DNA of 64,000 nt from Sphingobacteriaceae bacterium (GTDB taxonomy: Bacteria; Bacteroidota; Bacteroidia; Sphingobacteriales; Sphingobacteriaceae). Under the pieces are notes generated by a model that was not told the origin of the DNA, searched no databases, and was given only the letters and a program-made list of their open reading frames with translations. Both the position numbers and the translations under genes were made by a program. The DNA is taken from the NCBI GenBank assembly GCA_029266635.1, contig JAQSWM010000006.1:1-64000 (forward strand), written 5' to 3'. This document shows positions 27,084 through 35,879 of this stretch, in pieces (position 1 is the stretch's first letter; each line of letters begins with the position of its first letter).

Positions 27084-27908
27084 TTAATAAGCAGCCGTTA
27101 CAGTAAAGCCAACGCCGAACGGGCCAGCCTTTTCCCACTTGCTCTGGCTGGTCTCGCGGGCAATAAGCGGGCTGCCGAACAGCGATGCCGAGAACATGAG
27201 CCCGTGCCCGCCTGAGTTTTCAATCCACTCAAGGCTGACAAAAACATCATCTTCGGCTACAATGCCGTAAGGTTCAAGATCGACGGAAATTTTTCCTGCA
27301 TTCGGCTTGGTTTCCACAATGATGTTCTTCTTTAGCAAAATTGTGTCGGGCATTCCATTCTTCACGCTGTAAAAATTCAGCCGCAGCTTGATTGGCTTTT
27401 TCTGCTCTGATGCTACAGAAACATTGAAATCCTTCAAATACGTTGGCGATTTTTTGATCTTAATGATGATGCCGATTTCATGCCCGAGTTTGTTGGAGGT
27501 GAAGCCGGCAGTTGTGCTTTTCGACTCAGTTTTATTGCCAAGCACTTTCTCGGTTAGCCTTCTGTTCGATACTCTTACCTCCTTTAGATCGTACACGGCT
27601 TCGGTAAGCTGAATCTCGCTGTTAGCCGACGCCAGCTTCTTAAACTCCGAAACCCGATAGACTTTGGGCTGAAAGCCGACCATCGAAATACGCAAGGTGT
27701 CATTGTCAAAATCAGAAGGGATGCGCAAAGAAAAACCTCCGTTTGCATCAGAAACCGTCCCAACGTTTTTGCCAACAACTCCCACGTTCACATATGAAAG
27801 GGGCTGCCGAGTTTTGCTATCCTTTAAAATGCCTTTATAAATATCCTGTGCATTCACGTTTGTACCTGTGATGATCGCAAATGCTGTAAAAAGAAGAAGT
27901 GCTCTCAT
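27084..27908 (-). CDS. Carboxypeptidase-like regulatory domain protein, secreted
   Basis: The 274-residue product has a signal peptide (MRALLLFTAFAIITGTNVNA) and a CarboxypepD_reg-like domain at about 22-105 (YKGILKDSKTRQPLSYVNVG, then GTVSDANGGFSLRIP). Here the domain is not attached to a TonB-dependent receptor. The remainder is a beta-rich region with no family I can name. It is probably periplasmic or surface located. It ends exactly against glyS and stands alone on its strand. Confidence 0.8.
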   Translation of the reverse strand: MRALLLFTAFAIITGTNVNAQDIYKGILKDSKTRQPLSYVNVGVVGKNVGTVSDANGGFSLRIPSDFDNDTLRISMVGFQPKVYRVSEFKKLASANSEIQLTEAVYDLKEVRVSNRRLTEKVLGNKTESKSTTAGFTSNKLGHEIGIIIKIKKSPTYLKDFNVSVASEQKKPIKLRLNFYSVKNGMPDTILLKKNIIVETKPNAGKISVDLEPYGIVAEDDVFVSLEWIENSGGHGLMFSASLFGSPLIARETSQSKWEKAGPFGVGFTVTAAY

Positions 27909-27998
27909 GAAAATATATACTGTTGCCTGTTAGACGGCAAGAGGAGGAATTTGTTAATGGGGATGCGTGAAAAGCCTGTGAACAGACTTAGCCTGTGA

Positions 27999-28124
27999 CT
28001 AGAAAAAGTAAACAATAGCAGCGCAGATAGCTACTGTAAGCACGATTAAAAGCCAGAACCTCTTCTGTTCGTTGCCGGGATTAACACCCTTAAAATGGTA
28101 GTTGCGTGGTTTAAAGCCTTCCAT
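27999..28124 (-). CDS. Small membrane protein of 41 residues
   Basis: An ORF from the ATG at 28122-28124 encodes a 41-residue peptide: a basic N-terminal part (MEGFKPRNYHFKGVNPG) then one membrane helix (RFWLLIVLTVAICAAIVYFF) ending at the stop. It lies 18 bp after the rlmH stop on the same strand, as a follower gene in that unit. The charge and hydrophobicity pattern looks like a real N-in single-pass protein. Function is unknown to me. Confidence 0.65.
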   Translation of the reverse strand: MEGFKPRNYHFKGVNPGNEQKRFWLLIVLTVAICAAIVYFF

Positions 28125-28142
28125 ATTCTAAGTAACGAAATT

Positions 28143-28616
28143 TTACTGATGATGGTACGGTTCACCTTTCAGAATTGTGAATGCCCGATAAACCTGCTCA
28201 ACAAAAAACAAGCGCACCATCTGATGTGAGAACGTCATCCGCGAAAGCGATATTTTTTCAAATGCACGTTTTTGAATGCTTTCGTCAAAACCATAAGACC
28301 CGCCAACCACAAACACCAGATTCTGGATGCTTGCGAGCATTTTTTTATTCAGGTAATCAGAAAAACCTACCGACGTGAATTCCTTCCCATTTTCATCCAA
28401 TAACACCAATTGATCGTTCGGGCTCAATTGTTTTAAAATCAGCTCAGCCTCTTTTGCCTTTTGCTGATCCAGAGTGAGGCTCCTGGTATTTTTCAGCTCC
28501 GGGAGTTCGACGATCTTTAAAGAAACATAATGTTTTATCCTGCCCAGGTACTTTTCAATGCCTTCTGAAAGGTATTTCTCCTCGGTTTTTCCAATAACAA
28601 TAAAGGTGATCTTCAT
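28143..28616 (-). CDS. rlmH: 23S rRNA pseudouridine(1915) N3-methyltransferase RlmH
   Basis: RlmH methylates pseudouridine 1915 in helix 69 of 23S rRNA. The SPOUT enzyme is 157 residues from the ATG at 28614-28616 (MKITFIVIGKTEEKYLSEGI), the usual RlmH start and length. The longer reading from 28694 adds 26 odd residues and would translate the promoter. Conserved features are LDENGKEFTSVGFSDYL, the SAM-binding knot (LVFVVGGSYGFDESI) and the C-terminal QVYRAFTILKGEPYHHQ. A consensus promoter lies six bases upstream. Confidence 0.95.
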   Translation of the reverse strand: MKITFIVIGKTEEKYLSEGIEKYLGRIKHYVSLKIVELPELKNTRSLTLDQQKAKEAELILKQLSPNDQLVLLDENGKEFTSVGFSDYLNKKMLASIQNLVFVVGGSYGFDESIQKRAFEKISLSRMTFSHQMVRLFFVEQVYRAFTILKGEPYHHQ

Positions 28617-28622
28617 CCATCC

Positions 28623-28652
28623 CAAAAGTAGTAAAAGACATAGCTCACACAA
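28623..28652 (-). promoter_or_regulatory. Predicted promoter of rlmH, nearly leaderless
   Basis: On the minus strand TTG (28650-28652), 19 nt and TACTTTTG (28623-28630) match the Bacteroidota promoter. Only six bases separate the -7 element from the rlmH ATG, so transcription should begin about at the start codon. Confidence 0.6.
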
Positions 28653-28723
28653 TCTGAATACTTTTTGTGTTGTATGGAAACCTAAGCCTTGCATGATTGA
28701 AGTCTTATTAAAAATCTACGATC

Positions 28724-30193
28724 ATGAAAAAATATCTTCTATTGGCTGCTCTCACATCATCAATGTTGATGATAGACTCTTGTGCAACCAATCCCGTTAC
28801 CGGGAAAAAGCAAATTGTGCTCATGTCTGAAGCACAGGAAATTGAAACGGGCAAAGAAGCCGATCCGCAGGTTATTGCTCAATATGGGCTTTACGAGGAT
28901 ACGGCACTACAAAATTTTATTAACGAAGAAGGCAAGAAACTTGCGGCGGTATCACACCGCCCCAATCTTGAATACCACTACAGAATCGTGGATTCAGAAG
29001 TAGTAAATGCCTTCGCCATTCCTGGCGGATATGTTTATTTTACTCGTGGAATTATGGCCTACTTCAACAATGAAGCCGAGTTTGCGGGCGTACTTGGGCA
29101 CGAAACCGGGCACATCACCGCCAGGCATTCGGTTGTGCAGCAGCGAAACCAAATACTAGGGCAAATCGGGCTGATTGCAGGCATGGTGCTTTCGCCAACG
29201 CTGGCGCAGTTTGGTGAGCAGGCATCGCAGGGACTGGGATTGCTATTCCTGAAATTCAGCCGCGATGATGAGCGTCAGGCGGATGAATTGGGCGTGGAAT
29301 ATTCATCCAAAATCGGCTTTGATGCCCACCAGATGGCGGAGTTCTTTACAACCTTGGAAAGGCAATCTGCCGCGAGCGGAGAAGAGCTTCCGGACTTTCT
29401 ATCTACCCACCCAAACCCAGGCTCACGTCATACAACTGTTGACCAGTTGGCTACAGAGTGGCAGCAGAAGTTAAATCTTACTAATCCGGTTGTAAACCGC
29501 AACAGCTATCTAAAACGGATTGATGGAATTATCTATGGCGAAGATCCGAAACAGGGTTTCCTCGAGAATAACGTGTTCTATCATCCGGTTTTGAAGTTCC
29601 AGTTCAGCACGCCTGCAAACTGGTCATATCAGAATTCTCCGCAAGCAGTACAACTGGCAGCTAAAAATGGGAAAGCATTGATGATGATGACTTTAGCGCC
29701 CGGAAAAACTTTGCAGGAGGCTGCGAGCGCAACCATGCAGAAATATAGCCTTCAGCCATTACAAACCCGCAACATTACGGTGAACGGTTTACAAGCTTTA
29801 TCAGTAGTTGCCGACCAGGTTCAACAAGACCAACAGGGCCAACAGCAGCAGCAGCAGCAGGCCGGTGTGCGGACGCTTTCGTATTTCATTCAGTACGGCG
29901 ATATGATCTATCACCTCATTGGAGTTTCAAGCGTGAATGATTTCAACAGCTATACCAATACGTTTACAAACTCTTTCGAGAGTTTTCGGGAACTTCGGGA
30001 TACGGAGAAATTAACCCGCAAGCCCGATCGCGTACGGATTAAGACCATCAACCAAAACATTACCCTTGAACAGGCTTTGCGCAACTACAAAATCACTGAC
30101 AAGAAAAAGTTGGATGAATACGCCATTTTAAATGGGATGAAGCTGAATGATAAACTCACTCCGGGCATAATGATCAAGGTTGTTGAGAGGTAG
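28724..30193 (+). CDS. M48 family metalloprotease lipoprotein
   Basis: The 489-residue protein has a lipoprotein signal (LTSSMLMIDSCATNPVTGKK, Cys near 20) and the zinc protease motif HETGH (about 126-130), with the third ligand Glu in RQADELGVEY, as in BepA/LoiP-like M48 proteases that handle outer membrane proteins. A Gln-rich linker near 366-380 is coded by a CAG repeat. The C-terminus (about 445-489, LEQALRNYKITDKKKLDEYA) resembles a LysM-like module. It ends directly against the convergent type B sorting gene. Confidence 0.9.
   Translation: MKKYLLLAALTSSMLMIDSCATNPVTGKKQIVLMSEAQEIETGKEADPQVIAQYGLYEDTALQNFINEEGKKLAAVSHRPNLEYHYRIVDSEVVNAFAIPGGYVYFTRGIMAYFNNEAEFAGVLGHETGHITARHSVVQQRNQILGQIGLIAGMVLSPTLAQFGEQASQGLGLLFLKFSRDDERQADELGVEYSSKIGFDAHQMAEFFTTLERQSAASGEELPDFLSTHPNPGSRHTTVDQLATEWQQKLNLTNPVVNRNSYLKRIDGIIYGEDPKQGFLENNVFYHPVLKFQFSTPANWSYQNSPQAVQLAAKNGKALMMMTLAPGKTLQEAASATMQKYSLQPLQTRNITVNGLQALSVVADQVQQDQQGQQQQQQQAGVRTLSYFIQYGDMIYHLIGVSSVNDFNSYTNTFTNSFESFRELRDTEKLTRKPDRVRIKTINQNITLEQALRNYKITDKKKLDEYAILNGMKLNDKLTPGIMIKVVER
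29843..29860 (+). repeat. CAG trinucleotide repeat (six units) in the M48 protease gene
   Basis: Six CAG codons in a row, within a wider CAA/CAG tract, code a poly-Gln linker between the protease domain and the C-terminal part. Length changes in units of three would alter only the linker. Confidence 0.8.
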
Positions 30194-32194
30194 CTAACGG
30201 ATGATAGTGACAGAGCCCGAGCGCTTGACAGGATTGCGCTTGATATCGATCGCGTTGATGAGGTAATAATAGGTGCCGACCGGAAGCGGTGAGCCATTGT
30301 ACAGCCCGTTCCAGTTGTCGAATATCGAATTGGCTTCAAAAAGCTGCTCGCCCCAGCGATTGAATATTTTAATGTGATAGCTGCGAAGGTTGATCATGCT
30401 TACTACAAATTCGTCGTTGGTGCCGTCGCCGTTTGGTGTAAAGGTGTTCGGGATGAAGATTGTGCCTTCTGCACGGATCACAATTTTGCCGTGTACCACT
30501 GTAGCCTCGCACACGTTGCTTTTGAAAGCAGTTAGCGTGACGTCGTAATCGCCAATTTTGGTGTACTCGTGGTTTGGGCTCACTTCCGTGGATGTTGTGC
30601 CATCGCCAAAATCCCACAAGTAAGTGTCAGCATCTGTAGATTCGTTGAAGAATTCGATTGTAACCGGATAAGAAAGCTTAGCAGGGATAATCGGGTCAGC
30701 GCTAAAAGCCGCAGTAGGGTTTTTCAATACCGGCGGAATATTGATAGTAACCACATCGCTGCTGCAACCACCAATAGTGATGGTAAGCGAGTATGTTCCT
30801 GATACCCCGAAGCCCGTAACAGGGATATTTGGCTCCCGTTCTGAGGAGCTGTAATTGTTGGGGCCGAGCCACTGGTAAGCAGCGTTGGCGACTTCGGGTG
30901 TGCTGAGTTTGATGGTATCTTTTATGCAGAAATCCGGTTTGTTGGATGTAATAGTGGGGGGTAGGGGCTTCAATCCGACCAGGAAAGTCTCTTCTTCCAC
31001 CACAGAACATCCTTTTTCATTTTTCACCTGTAGAATTACTGTTTTCAGCCCGGGAGTTGAATAAGTAATGTTAAATGGACCGGTTGTATTTGCCGTGGAG
31101 ATGCTTGCGCCCTCGCCAAAATACCAGTTCAGTTCGCTGTAGCCGCTGGCGGTGCTGCTGAATGTATAAGACTGCTGAGGCGTACACTCGTTTTGCTTGA
31201 CCAAGTTCATCTTGGCGACAGGACCAACAAACTGACCGGTCCCGCCCTTGCCATTCCTGTCGGTAAACTTCAATTTGAATCCGTTATTCCCACCCGAAAA
31301 ATTGTCGATTATCAAAGCATACACATGCCCTTGAATCATATCAACAAATTTCACTACTCCATTCTGCCCTTGCCCGCATCCGCTTTGCTCGCTCACATCA
31401 GTTTCATTAAAGTCCAAACCTGTCTTAGTGTAAATAGGTTCTCCCGGGCAACCCTTATTATCTATCCCGTGCCCGGCTGCACACCTGATAACTGTGGCTC
31501 CGGATGGCAAGGCAGCTCCTTCAGATTCTGAACCCAAATCATATAAAACCCAGTCAATATCATCAAAGTTTGATGGTGTTATGGTGAACACAAGAGTTCC
31601 GCTGTTAGCTGCCGTCCACCGATATTGCGCAGAGTTGGACTCTGTACCAAGGCAACTGCCTGCGGTTTCATGATTGTTGGCTCCTGCACCTGTAACGTTG
31701 ACCGCCATAACACTGTCAGCTGCGCTGCAAAGTAATGATGCACTTGAAAAATCCTGCCCGGGCTGAATGGCAGGGTTATAATTATCCGTACACATCTTGA
31801 ACGCTCCGGTATTGTCGCTCAAACCGCTCACAGATATAAAATAAGCACTTCCTGGAGTGAGCCCACCTTTCTTAAAAACAGTTGACTTTGAATCTCTTGA
31901 TGTTGAGCCAATCAGCCCGGTTCCATTGCAATCTGTATATAACTTAATATCGGGCGACTGAAGAGCACCGGTTACTGTAACGCTCACTTCAAAGTTCCTG
32001 GCAACAAAGCTGAACCAAACATCTTTCCCGTTCCCGGTAAATTGTTCAGTGGCTCCCACATTGCTGAAATCGCCGCAAAAGCCACGGGCATCTATGATCT
32101 TGATCGCATTATTACAATCGTCATTCGATGGTGCCTGGGCGTAGCCGCAAAACCAACCAATCAGAAGAAAAAAGAAAACGTAAAAAGCTTTCAA
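30194..32194 (-). CDS. Surface/secreted protein with PKD domains and type IX (type B) sorting C-terminus
   Basis: The 666-residue protein has a signal peptide (MKAFYVFFFLLIGWFCGYA), an N-terminal beta-sandwich region typical of these adhesin-like proteins, PKD-like domains (about 330-405; and about 490-575 with FFNESTDADTYLWDFGDGTT), and a C-terminal gliding-motility/CHU_C type domain (from about 580, FIPNTFTPNGDGTNDEF, then YHIKIFNRWGEQLFE). That C-terminus is the type B signal for secretion through the type IX system. The ligand is unknown. Confidence 0.9.
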   Translation of the reverse strand: MKAFYVFFFLLIGWFCGYAQAPSNDDCNNAIKIIDARGFCGDFSNVGATEQFTGNGKDVWFSFVARNFEVSVTVTGALQSPDIKLYTDCNGTGLIGSTSRDSKSTVFKKGGLTPGSAYFISVSGLSDNTGAFKMCTDNYNPAIQPGQDFSSASLLCSAADSVMAVNVTGAGANNHETAGSCLGTESNSAQYRWTAANSGTLVFTITPSNFDDIDWVLYDLGSESEGAALPSGATVIRCAAGHGIDNKGCPGEPIYTKTGLDFNETDVSEQSGCGQGQNGVVKFVDMIQGHVYALIIDNFSGGNNGFKLKFTDRNGKGGTGQFVGPVAKMNLVKQNECTPQQSYTFSSTASGYSELNWYFGEGASISTANTTGPFNITYSTPGLKTVILQVKNEKGCSVVEEETFLVGLKPLPPTITSNKPDFCIKDTIKLSTPEVANAAYQWLGPNNYSSSEREPNIPVTGFGVSGTYSLTITIGGCSSDVVTINIPPVLKNPTAAFSADPIIPAKLSYPVTIEFFNESTDADTYLWDFGDGTTSTEVSPNHEYTKIGDYDVTLTAFKSNVCEATVVHGKIVIRAEGTIFIPNTFTPNGDGTNDEFVVSMINLRSYHIKIFNRWGEQLFEANSIFDNWNGLYNGSPLPVGTYYYLINAIDIKRNPVKRSGSVTIIR

Positions 32195-32205
32195 CCAGTT
32201 CTAAA

Positions 32206-32237
32206 CAAAAAACCCCGACCGTATTAACGGACGGGGC
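32206..32237 (-). terminator. Rho-independent terminator after aconitase
   Basis: CCCCGTCCGT and ACGGTCGGGG (minus strand, 32227-32236 and 32213-32222) pair with one mismatch and loop TAAT, followed by a T tract. It lies 21 bp past the aconitase stop and separates it from the type B sorting gene. Confidence 0.9.
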
Positions 32238-32257
32238 TAAGATAAATTTTATATCGC

Positions 32258-34528
32258 TTAATGCTGTTCCTGCTTCATGCGGATGATATTGAGCGCAGCA
32301 CCGGCTTTGAACCACTCAATTTGCTGCTCGTTATAGGTATGGTTAACCTGGAACGAATCATGAGAACCATCTTTGTGATTTAACACAACAGTAAGCTGTT
32401 TGCCCGGAGCAAAATCAGTTAAGCCATTTACATCAATGGTATCATCCTCCTGAACTTTATCGTAATCATTAGGATCAGCGAAGGTAACGCCCAGCATTCC
32501 CTGCTTTTTTAGGTTGGTTTCGTGGATACGTGCGAAAGATTTCACAAGTATTACCCGAACTCCCAGGTGCCTTGGCTCCATGGCTGCGTGTTCACGTGAA
32601 GAGCCTTCGCCATAGTTTTCGTCGCCTACCACTACAGAACCAACTCCTGCCGCTTTATAAGCACGCTGAGTTTCCGGAACCGGTCCGTATTCGCCTGTAA
32701 GCTGACTTTTGACTTTATCTGGTGTATCATTAAAGTAATTGATTGCACCGATCAGCATGTTATTAGAGATATTGTCCAGGTGTCCACGGAATTTCAACCA
32801 TGGGCCAGCCATAGAAATATGGTCGGTTGTACATTTTCCCTTTGCTTTGATCAGCAATTTCAAACCTTTTAAGTCAGTTCCTTCCCATGCCGGGAATGGA
32901 TCAAGAAGTTGGAGTCGGCTTGAAGTTGCGCTAACTAAAACGTCCACACCGCTGCCGTCAATTGCGGGTGCAAGATATCCTGCATCCTCCACCGCGTAAC
33001 CCTTAACAGGCATTTCCAAACCTCTTGGCTCATCCAACCTCACCTGCTGACCTTCATCGTTGGTCAAAGTGTCTGTAAGCGGATTGAAAAGCAAGCTTCC
33101 AGCGATAGCCAAAGCTGTTGTAATTTCTGGCGATGCTACGAAGGCATGTGTATTTGGGTTTCCATCGTTCCGTTTTGCGAAGTTCCGGTTGAAGGAAGTT
33201 ACGATAGAATTTTTCTTGTCAGGATCATCTGTGTGGCGAGCCCACTGACCAATGCACGGGCCACAAGCGTTGGCAAGCACAACGCCGCCGATCTTTTCAA
33301 ACGTATCCAGATAGCCATCCCGCTCTACGGTATAACGTACCAATTCAGAGCCAGGGGTAACGGTGTATTCTGATTTTACGGTAAGTTTTTTGTCAATTGC
33401 CTGTTGGGCGAGAGATGCTGCCCGGGTGATATCCTCGTAAGATGAGTTTGTGCATGAGCCGATAAGCCCAACTTCCAGCTTCGCTGGCCAATTATGTTCT
33501 TGTACCGCAGCCGCGAATTTCGATATCGGCCAAGCCAGATCCGGAGTGAACGGGCCGTTAACGTGTGGTTCCAGTTCATCCAGGTTTATCTCGATAACCT
33601 GATCAAAATATGCCTCAGGATTGTTGTAAACTTCGTCGTCACCGGTAAGGTGTTGCTTTACATTATTGGCAAGGTCAGCGATATCTTCCCGCTTAGTGCC
33701 ACGCAAATAGGTTTCTGATTTTTCGTCGTAACCAAAGATTGAGGTAGTGGCACCAATTTCTGCACCCATGTTGCAGATTGTAGCTTTTCCAGTTGCAGAA
33801 AGTGAGCGTGCACCTTCGCCGAAATATTCCACGATAGCACCTGTTCCGCCTTTTACGGTTAAAACACCGGCAACTTTCAGGATCACGTCTTTGGCTGCAG
33901 TCCAGCCAGACATTTTACCTGTCAGTTTAACACCGATCAGTTTCGGAAACTTCAACTCCCATGCAAAACCTGCCATCACATCACAAGCGTCAGCACCACC
34001 AACACCTATCGCGATCATTCCCAGCCCGCCAGCGTTTGGCGTGTGTGAGTCGGTACCGATCATCATCCCGCCAGGAAATGCATAATTTTCTAAAACAACC
34101 TGGTGGATAATGCCTGCTCCTGGCTTCCAGAAACCTAAACCATATTTATTAGAGACAGACGAAAGGAAGTCATAAACCTCTTTGTTGGTTATGTTTGCAG
34201 TTTCAAGATCCTGCTCAGCACCAACTTTCGCCTGGATCAGGTGATCGCAATGCACGGTTGATGGAACCGCAACTTTCGGGCGGCCAGCCTGCATAAACTG
34301 AAGCAAAGCCATTTGAGCGGTTGCATCCTGCATCGCTACGCGGTCTGGTGCAAAATCTACATATGAAATGCCACGCTGGTAAGCTTCTGCAGCTTCGCCA
34401 GACCACAAGTGGCCGTATAATATTTTCTCGGTAAGAGTGAGAGGTTTGCCAACAACTTTGCGGGCTGCCTCAATGCGAGAGCCCAGGTTGTCGTAAACTT
34501 TCCTGATCATGTCTAAATCAAACGCCAT
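32258..34528 (-). CDS. acn: Aconitate hydratase
   Basis: Aconitase interconverts citrate and isocitrate in the TCA cycle using a 4Fe-4S cluster. The 756-residue protein has the mitochondrial-type layout. Cluster ligands appear in [13 protein letters not shown] (about 354-366) and [10 protein letters not shown] (about 419-428). The C-terminal swivel domain carries [20 protein letters not shown] and [17 protein letters not shown], with the catalytic Ser/Arg region. Length is normal. A terminator downstream and a free upstream region suggest a single-gene unit. Confidence 0.95.
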   Translation of the reverse strand: MAFDLDMIRKVYDNLGSRIEAARKVVGKPLTLTEKILYGHLWSGEAAEAYQRGISYVDFAPDRVAMQDATAQMALLQFMQAGRPKVAVPSTVHCDHLIQAKVGAEQDLETANITNKEVYDFLSSVSNKYGLGFWKPGAGIIHQVVLENYAFPGGMMIGTDSHTPNAGGLGMIAIGVGGADACDVMAGFAWELKFPKLIGVKLTGKMSGWTAAKDVILKVAGVLTVKGGTGAIVEYFGEGARSLSATGKATICNMGAEIGATTSIFGYDEKSETYLRGTKREDIADLANNVKQHLTGDDEVYNNPEAYFDQVIEINLDELEPHVNGPFTPDLAWPISKFAAAVQEHNWPAKLEVGLIGSCTNSSYEDITRAASLAQQAIDKKLTVKSEYTVTPGSELVRYTVERDGYLDTFEKIGGVVLANACGPCIGQWARHTDDPDKKNSIVTSFNRNFAKRNDGNPNTHAFVASPEITTALAIAGSLLFNPLTDTLTNDEGQQVRLDEPRGLEMPVKGYAVEDAGYLAPAIDGSGVDVLVSATSSRLQLLDPFPAWEGTDLKGLKLLIKAKGKCTTDHISMAGPWLKFRGHLDNISNNMLIGAINYFNDTPDKVKSQLTGEYGPVPETQRAYKAAGVGSVVVGDENYGEGSSREHAAMEPRHLGVRVILVKSFARIHETNLKKQGMLGVTFADPNDYDKVQEDDTIDVNGLTDFAPGKQLTVVLNHKDGSHDSFQVNHTYNEQQIEWFKAGAALNIIRMKQEQH

Positions 34529-34644
34529 GGTATTTTGATTTTTTTGTTGCCTTTTATAACTGCGGGCGAAGTTACAAAAAAAGTGCTATTAGGATAAGTG
34601 AGCCTTGTCTATTTTGTTTCAGGAGTTTTGAAACACGTGCTCAC

Positions 34645-34668
34645 AAAAAAGCCCCGCTTTTGCGAGGC
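34645..34668 (-). terminator. Rho-independent terminator after the DUF5606 gene
   Basis: On the minus strand GCCTCGC and GCGGGGC (34662-34668 and 34651-34657) pair with one G-U and a 4-nt loop, followed by a six-base T run. It lies 11 bp past the stop codon. Confidence 0.88.
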
Positions 34669-34679
34669 TTTGAATCTTT

Positions 34680-35198
34680 TTAGCTTGCTTTTCTCGGCAA
34701 CCTGGTAGAACCTTTTCCGGTAGCTTTAGAAACCGGCTTAGCCCGTTCTTCCACAGCCGCCTGCTCGTGCCGTTTGGCGTTCTCAGCCTGTGTGGCCGCA
34801 TCCAGTGGCTCAGGAGCTTCTTCGGTAAACAACGGAAGTTCTTTAATGATATTGAACCAGTTGATAATCTTCTTCATGTCCGAAGCATAAACCCGCTCTT
34901 CATCGTGCCCGGGCGCAACCTCTCTGAAGAAATCCCGCAGCTTTTTTCCGTCTTCTTTGGCATCCGGAATAGACGGAGCATTTTTCATGTTCTCGAAAAT
35001 GTCCATCAAACGCAAGTCTTCGTCATCGCCAAAAACCGTAATGTCTTCCAACGACGCCAACTTCGCTGTCGACATGTTCACAACGAGTTTCAGCTTCTGA
35101 GCATCCAGGCTCTCAAGCACAAAGCCCGATTTATTCTGCGCCAGTAGCTTGTAAAGCCCCGGTTTGCCTGATACAGATACAAGTCCTCTTAAATTCAT
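34680..35198 (-). CDS. DUF5606 domain-containing protein
   Basis: The 172-residue cytoplasmic protein starts MNLRGLVSVSGKPGLYKLLA, the N-terminus of the DUF5606 family that I recall as Bacteroidota specific. The conserved domain covers about 1-135 (GFVLESLDAQKLKLVVNMST, then VYASDMKKIINWFNIIKELP). The C-terminal 35 residues are charged and low in complexity. Function is unknown. It follows the cyclophilin gene on the same strand; the gap between them is a two-armed heptad repeat element. Confidence 0.85.
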   Translation of the reverse strand: MNLRGLVSVSGKPGLYKLLAQNKSGFVLESLDAQKLKLVVNMSTAKLASLEDITVFGDDEDLRLMDIFENMKNAPSIPDAKEDGKKLRDFFREVAPGHDEERVYASDMKKIINWFNIIKELPLFTEEAPEPLDAATQAENAKRHEQAAVEERAKPVSKATGKGSTRLPRKAS

Positions 35199-35206
35199 AT
35201 ATTTTA

Positions 35207-35338
35207 GATTTGGGTAGTGGGTATTGGGTTAGAAGCTTATTCGCTGTGTTATGTTTCACACGCTTATCAACACTCGACCTGGTTGGATTTCAGTATCGGG
35301 CGTGCGTCTCAATACTCTGTACTCAATACTCTATACTA
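35207..35338. repeat. Two-armed inverted heptad repeat element (cyclophilin to DUF5606 gap)
   Basis: Left array, plus-strand reading: GATTTGG, GTAGTGG, GTATTGG, GTTAGAA (35207-35234). Right array: CTCAATA, CTCTGTA, CTCAATA, CTCTATA (35308-35335). The two arrays are approximate inverted complements around a spacer of about 70 nt. In the direction of the genes, one arm overlaps the cyclophilin stop codon and the other ends eight bases before the DUF5606 ATG. Confidence 0.75.
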
Positions 35339-35773
35339 ATCTTCTACTACCTCTATACTCAAAATTTTATCGCCCTGACGGATATCATCCACAACATCTA
35401 CGTTCTCGACTACTTTACCAAAGCAGGTGTGGTTGCGATCCAGATGCGCTGTGTTGTTGCGGCTATGGCAGATAAAAAACTGTGAGCTTCCGGTGTTACG
35501 TCCCGCATGCGCCATAGAAAGTACGCCGCGGTCGTGGTACTGGTTGCCGCCTGTAAGCTCGCAATCAATGCGTGTTCCTGAGCCGCCTGCACCTGTGCCG
35601 GTTGGGTCGCCGCCCTGAACCACAAAATCAGGAATTACACGATGAAAAGTTACTCCGTTGTAAAAACCTTCTTTAGCCAGTTTCAGGAAGTTAGCCACTG
35701 TGTTAGGCGCATCCGCATCGTAAAACTGCACGGTCATATCGCCCTTTTCTGTTTTTATAATTGCTTTGCTCAT
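35336..35773 (-). CDS. Peptidyl-prolyl cis-trans isomerase (cyclophilin type)
   Basis: Cyclophilins speed up proline isomerisation during folding. The 145-residue single-domain protein has the conserved F-H-R-x-I motif in YNGVTFHRVIPDFVVQGGDP (about 38-57), then GVLSMAHAGRNTGSSQFFIC (about 83-102), which holds most active-site residues. No signal peptide is seen, so it is cytoplasmic. It is co-directional with DUF5606 and its stop codon lies inside the heptad repeat element. A TAACTTTG -7 like sequence lies upstream. Confidence 0.93.
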   Translation of the reverse strand: MSKAIIKTEKGDMTVQFYDADAPNTVANFLKLAKEGFYNGVTFHRVIPDFVVQGGDPTGTGAGGSGTRIDCELTGGNQYHDRGVLSMAHAGRNTGSSQFFICHSRNNTAHLDRNHTCFGKVVENVDVVDDIRQGDKILSIEVVED

Positions 35774-35831
35774 AATCTTTCTAAAGAGGCAAAGTTAATT
35801 ATTTACCACTAACAGCATAAGCTTTATAAAA

Positions 35832-35861
35832 TTTGTAAATGGCAATAACTTCATACCTTTA
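35832..35861 (+). promoter_or_regulatory. Possible promoter of the 35880 gene
   Basis: TTTG (35832-35835), 18 nt and TACCTTTA (35854-35861) are a near match to the Bacteroidota promoter, with one mismatch in the -7 element. Confidence 0.35.
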
Positions 35862-35879
35862 ATCGCAGAACACCGTTAA

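Noticed and set aside
28617-28694. Long form of rlmH starting at 28694
   Set aside because: It would translate the consensus promoter, and RlmH is normally about 157 residues.
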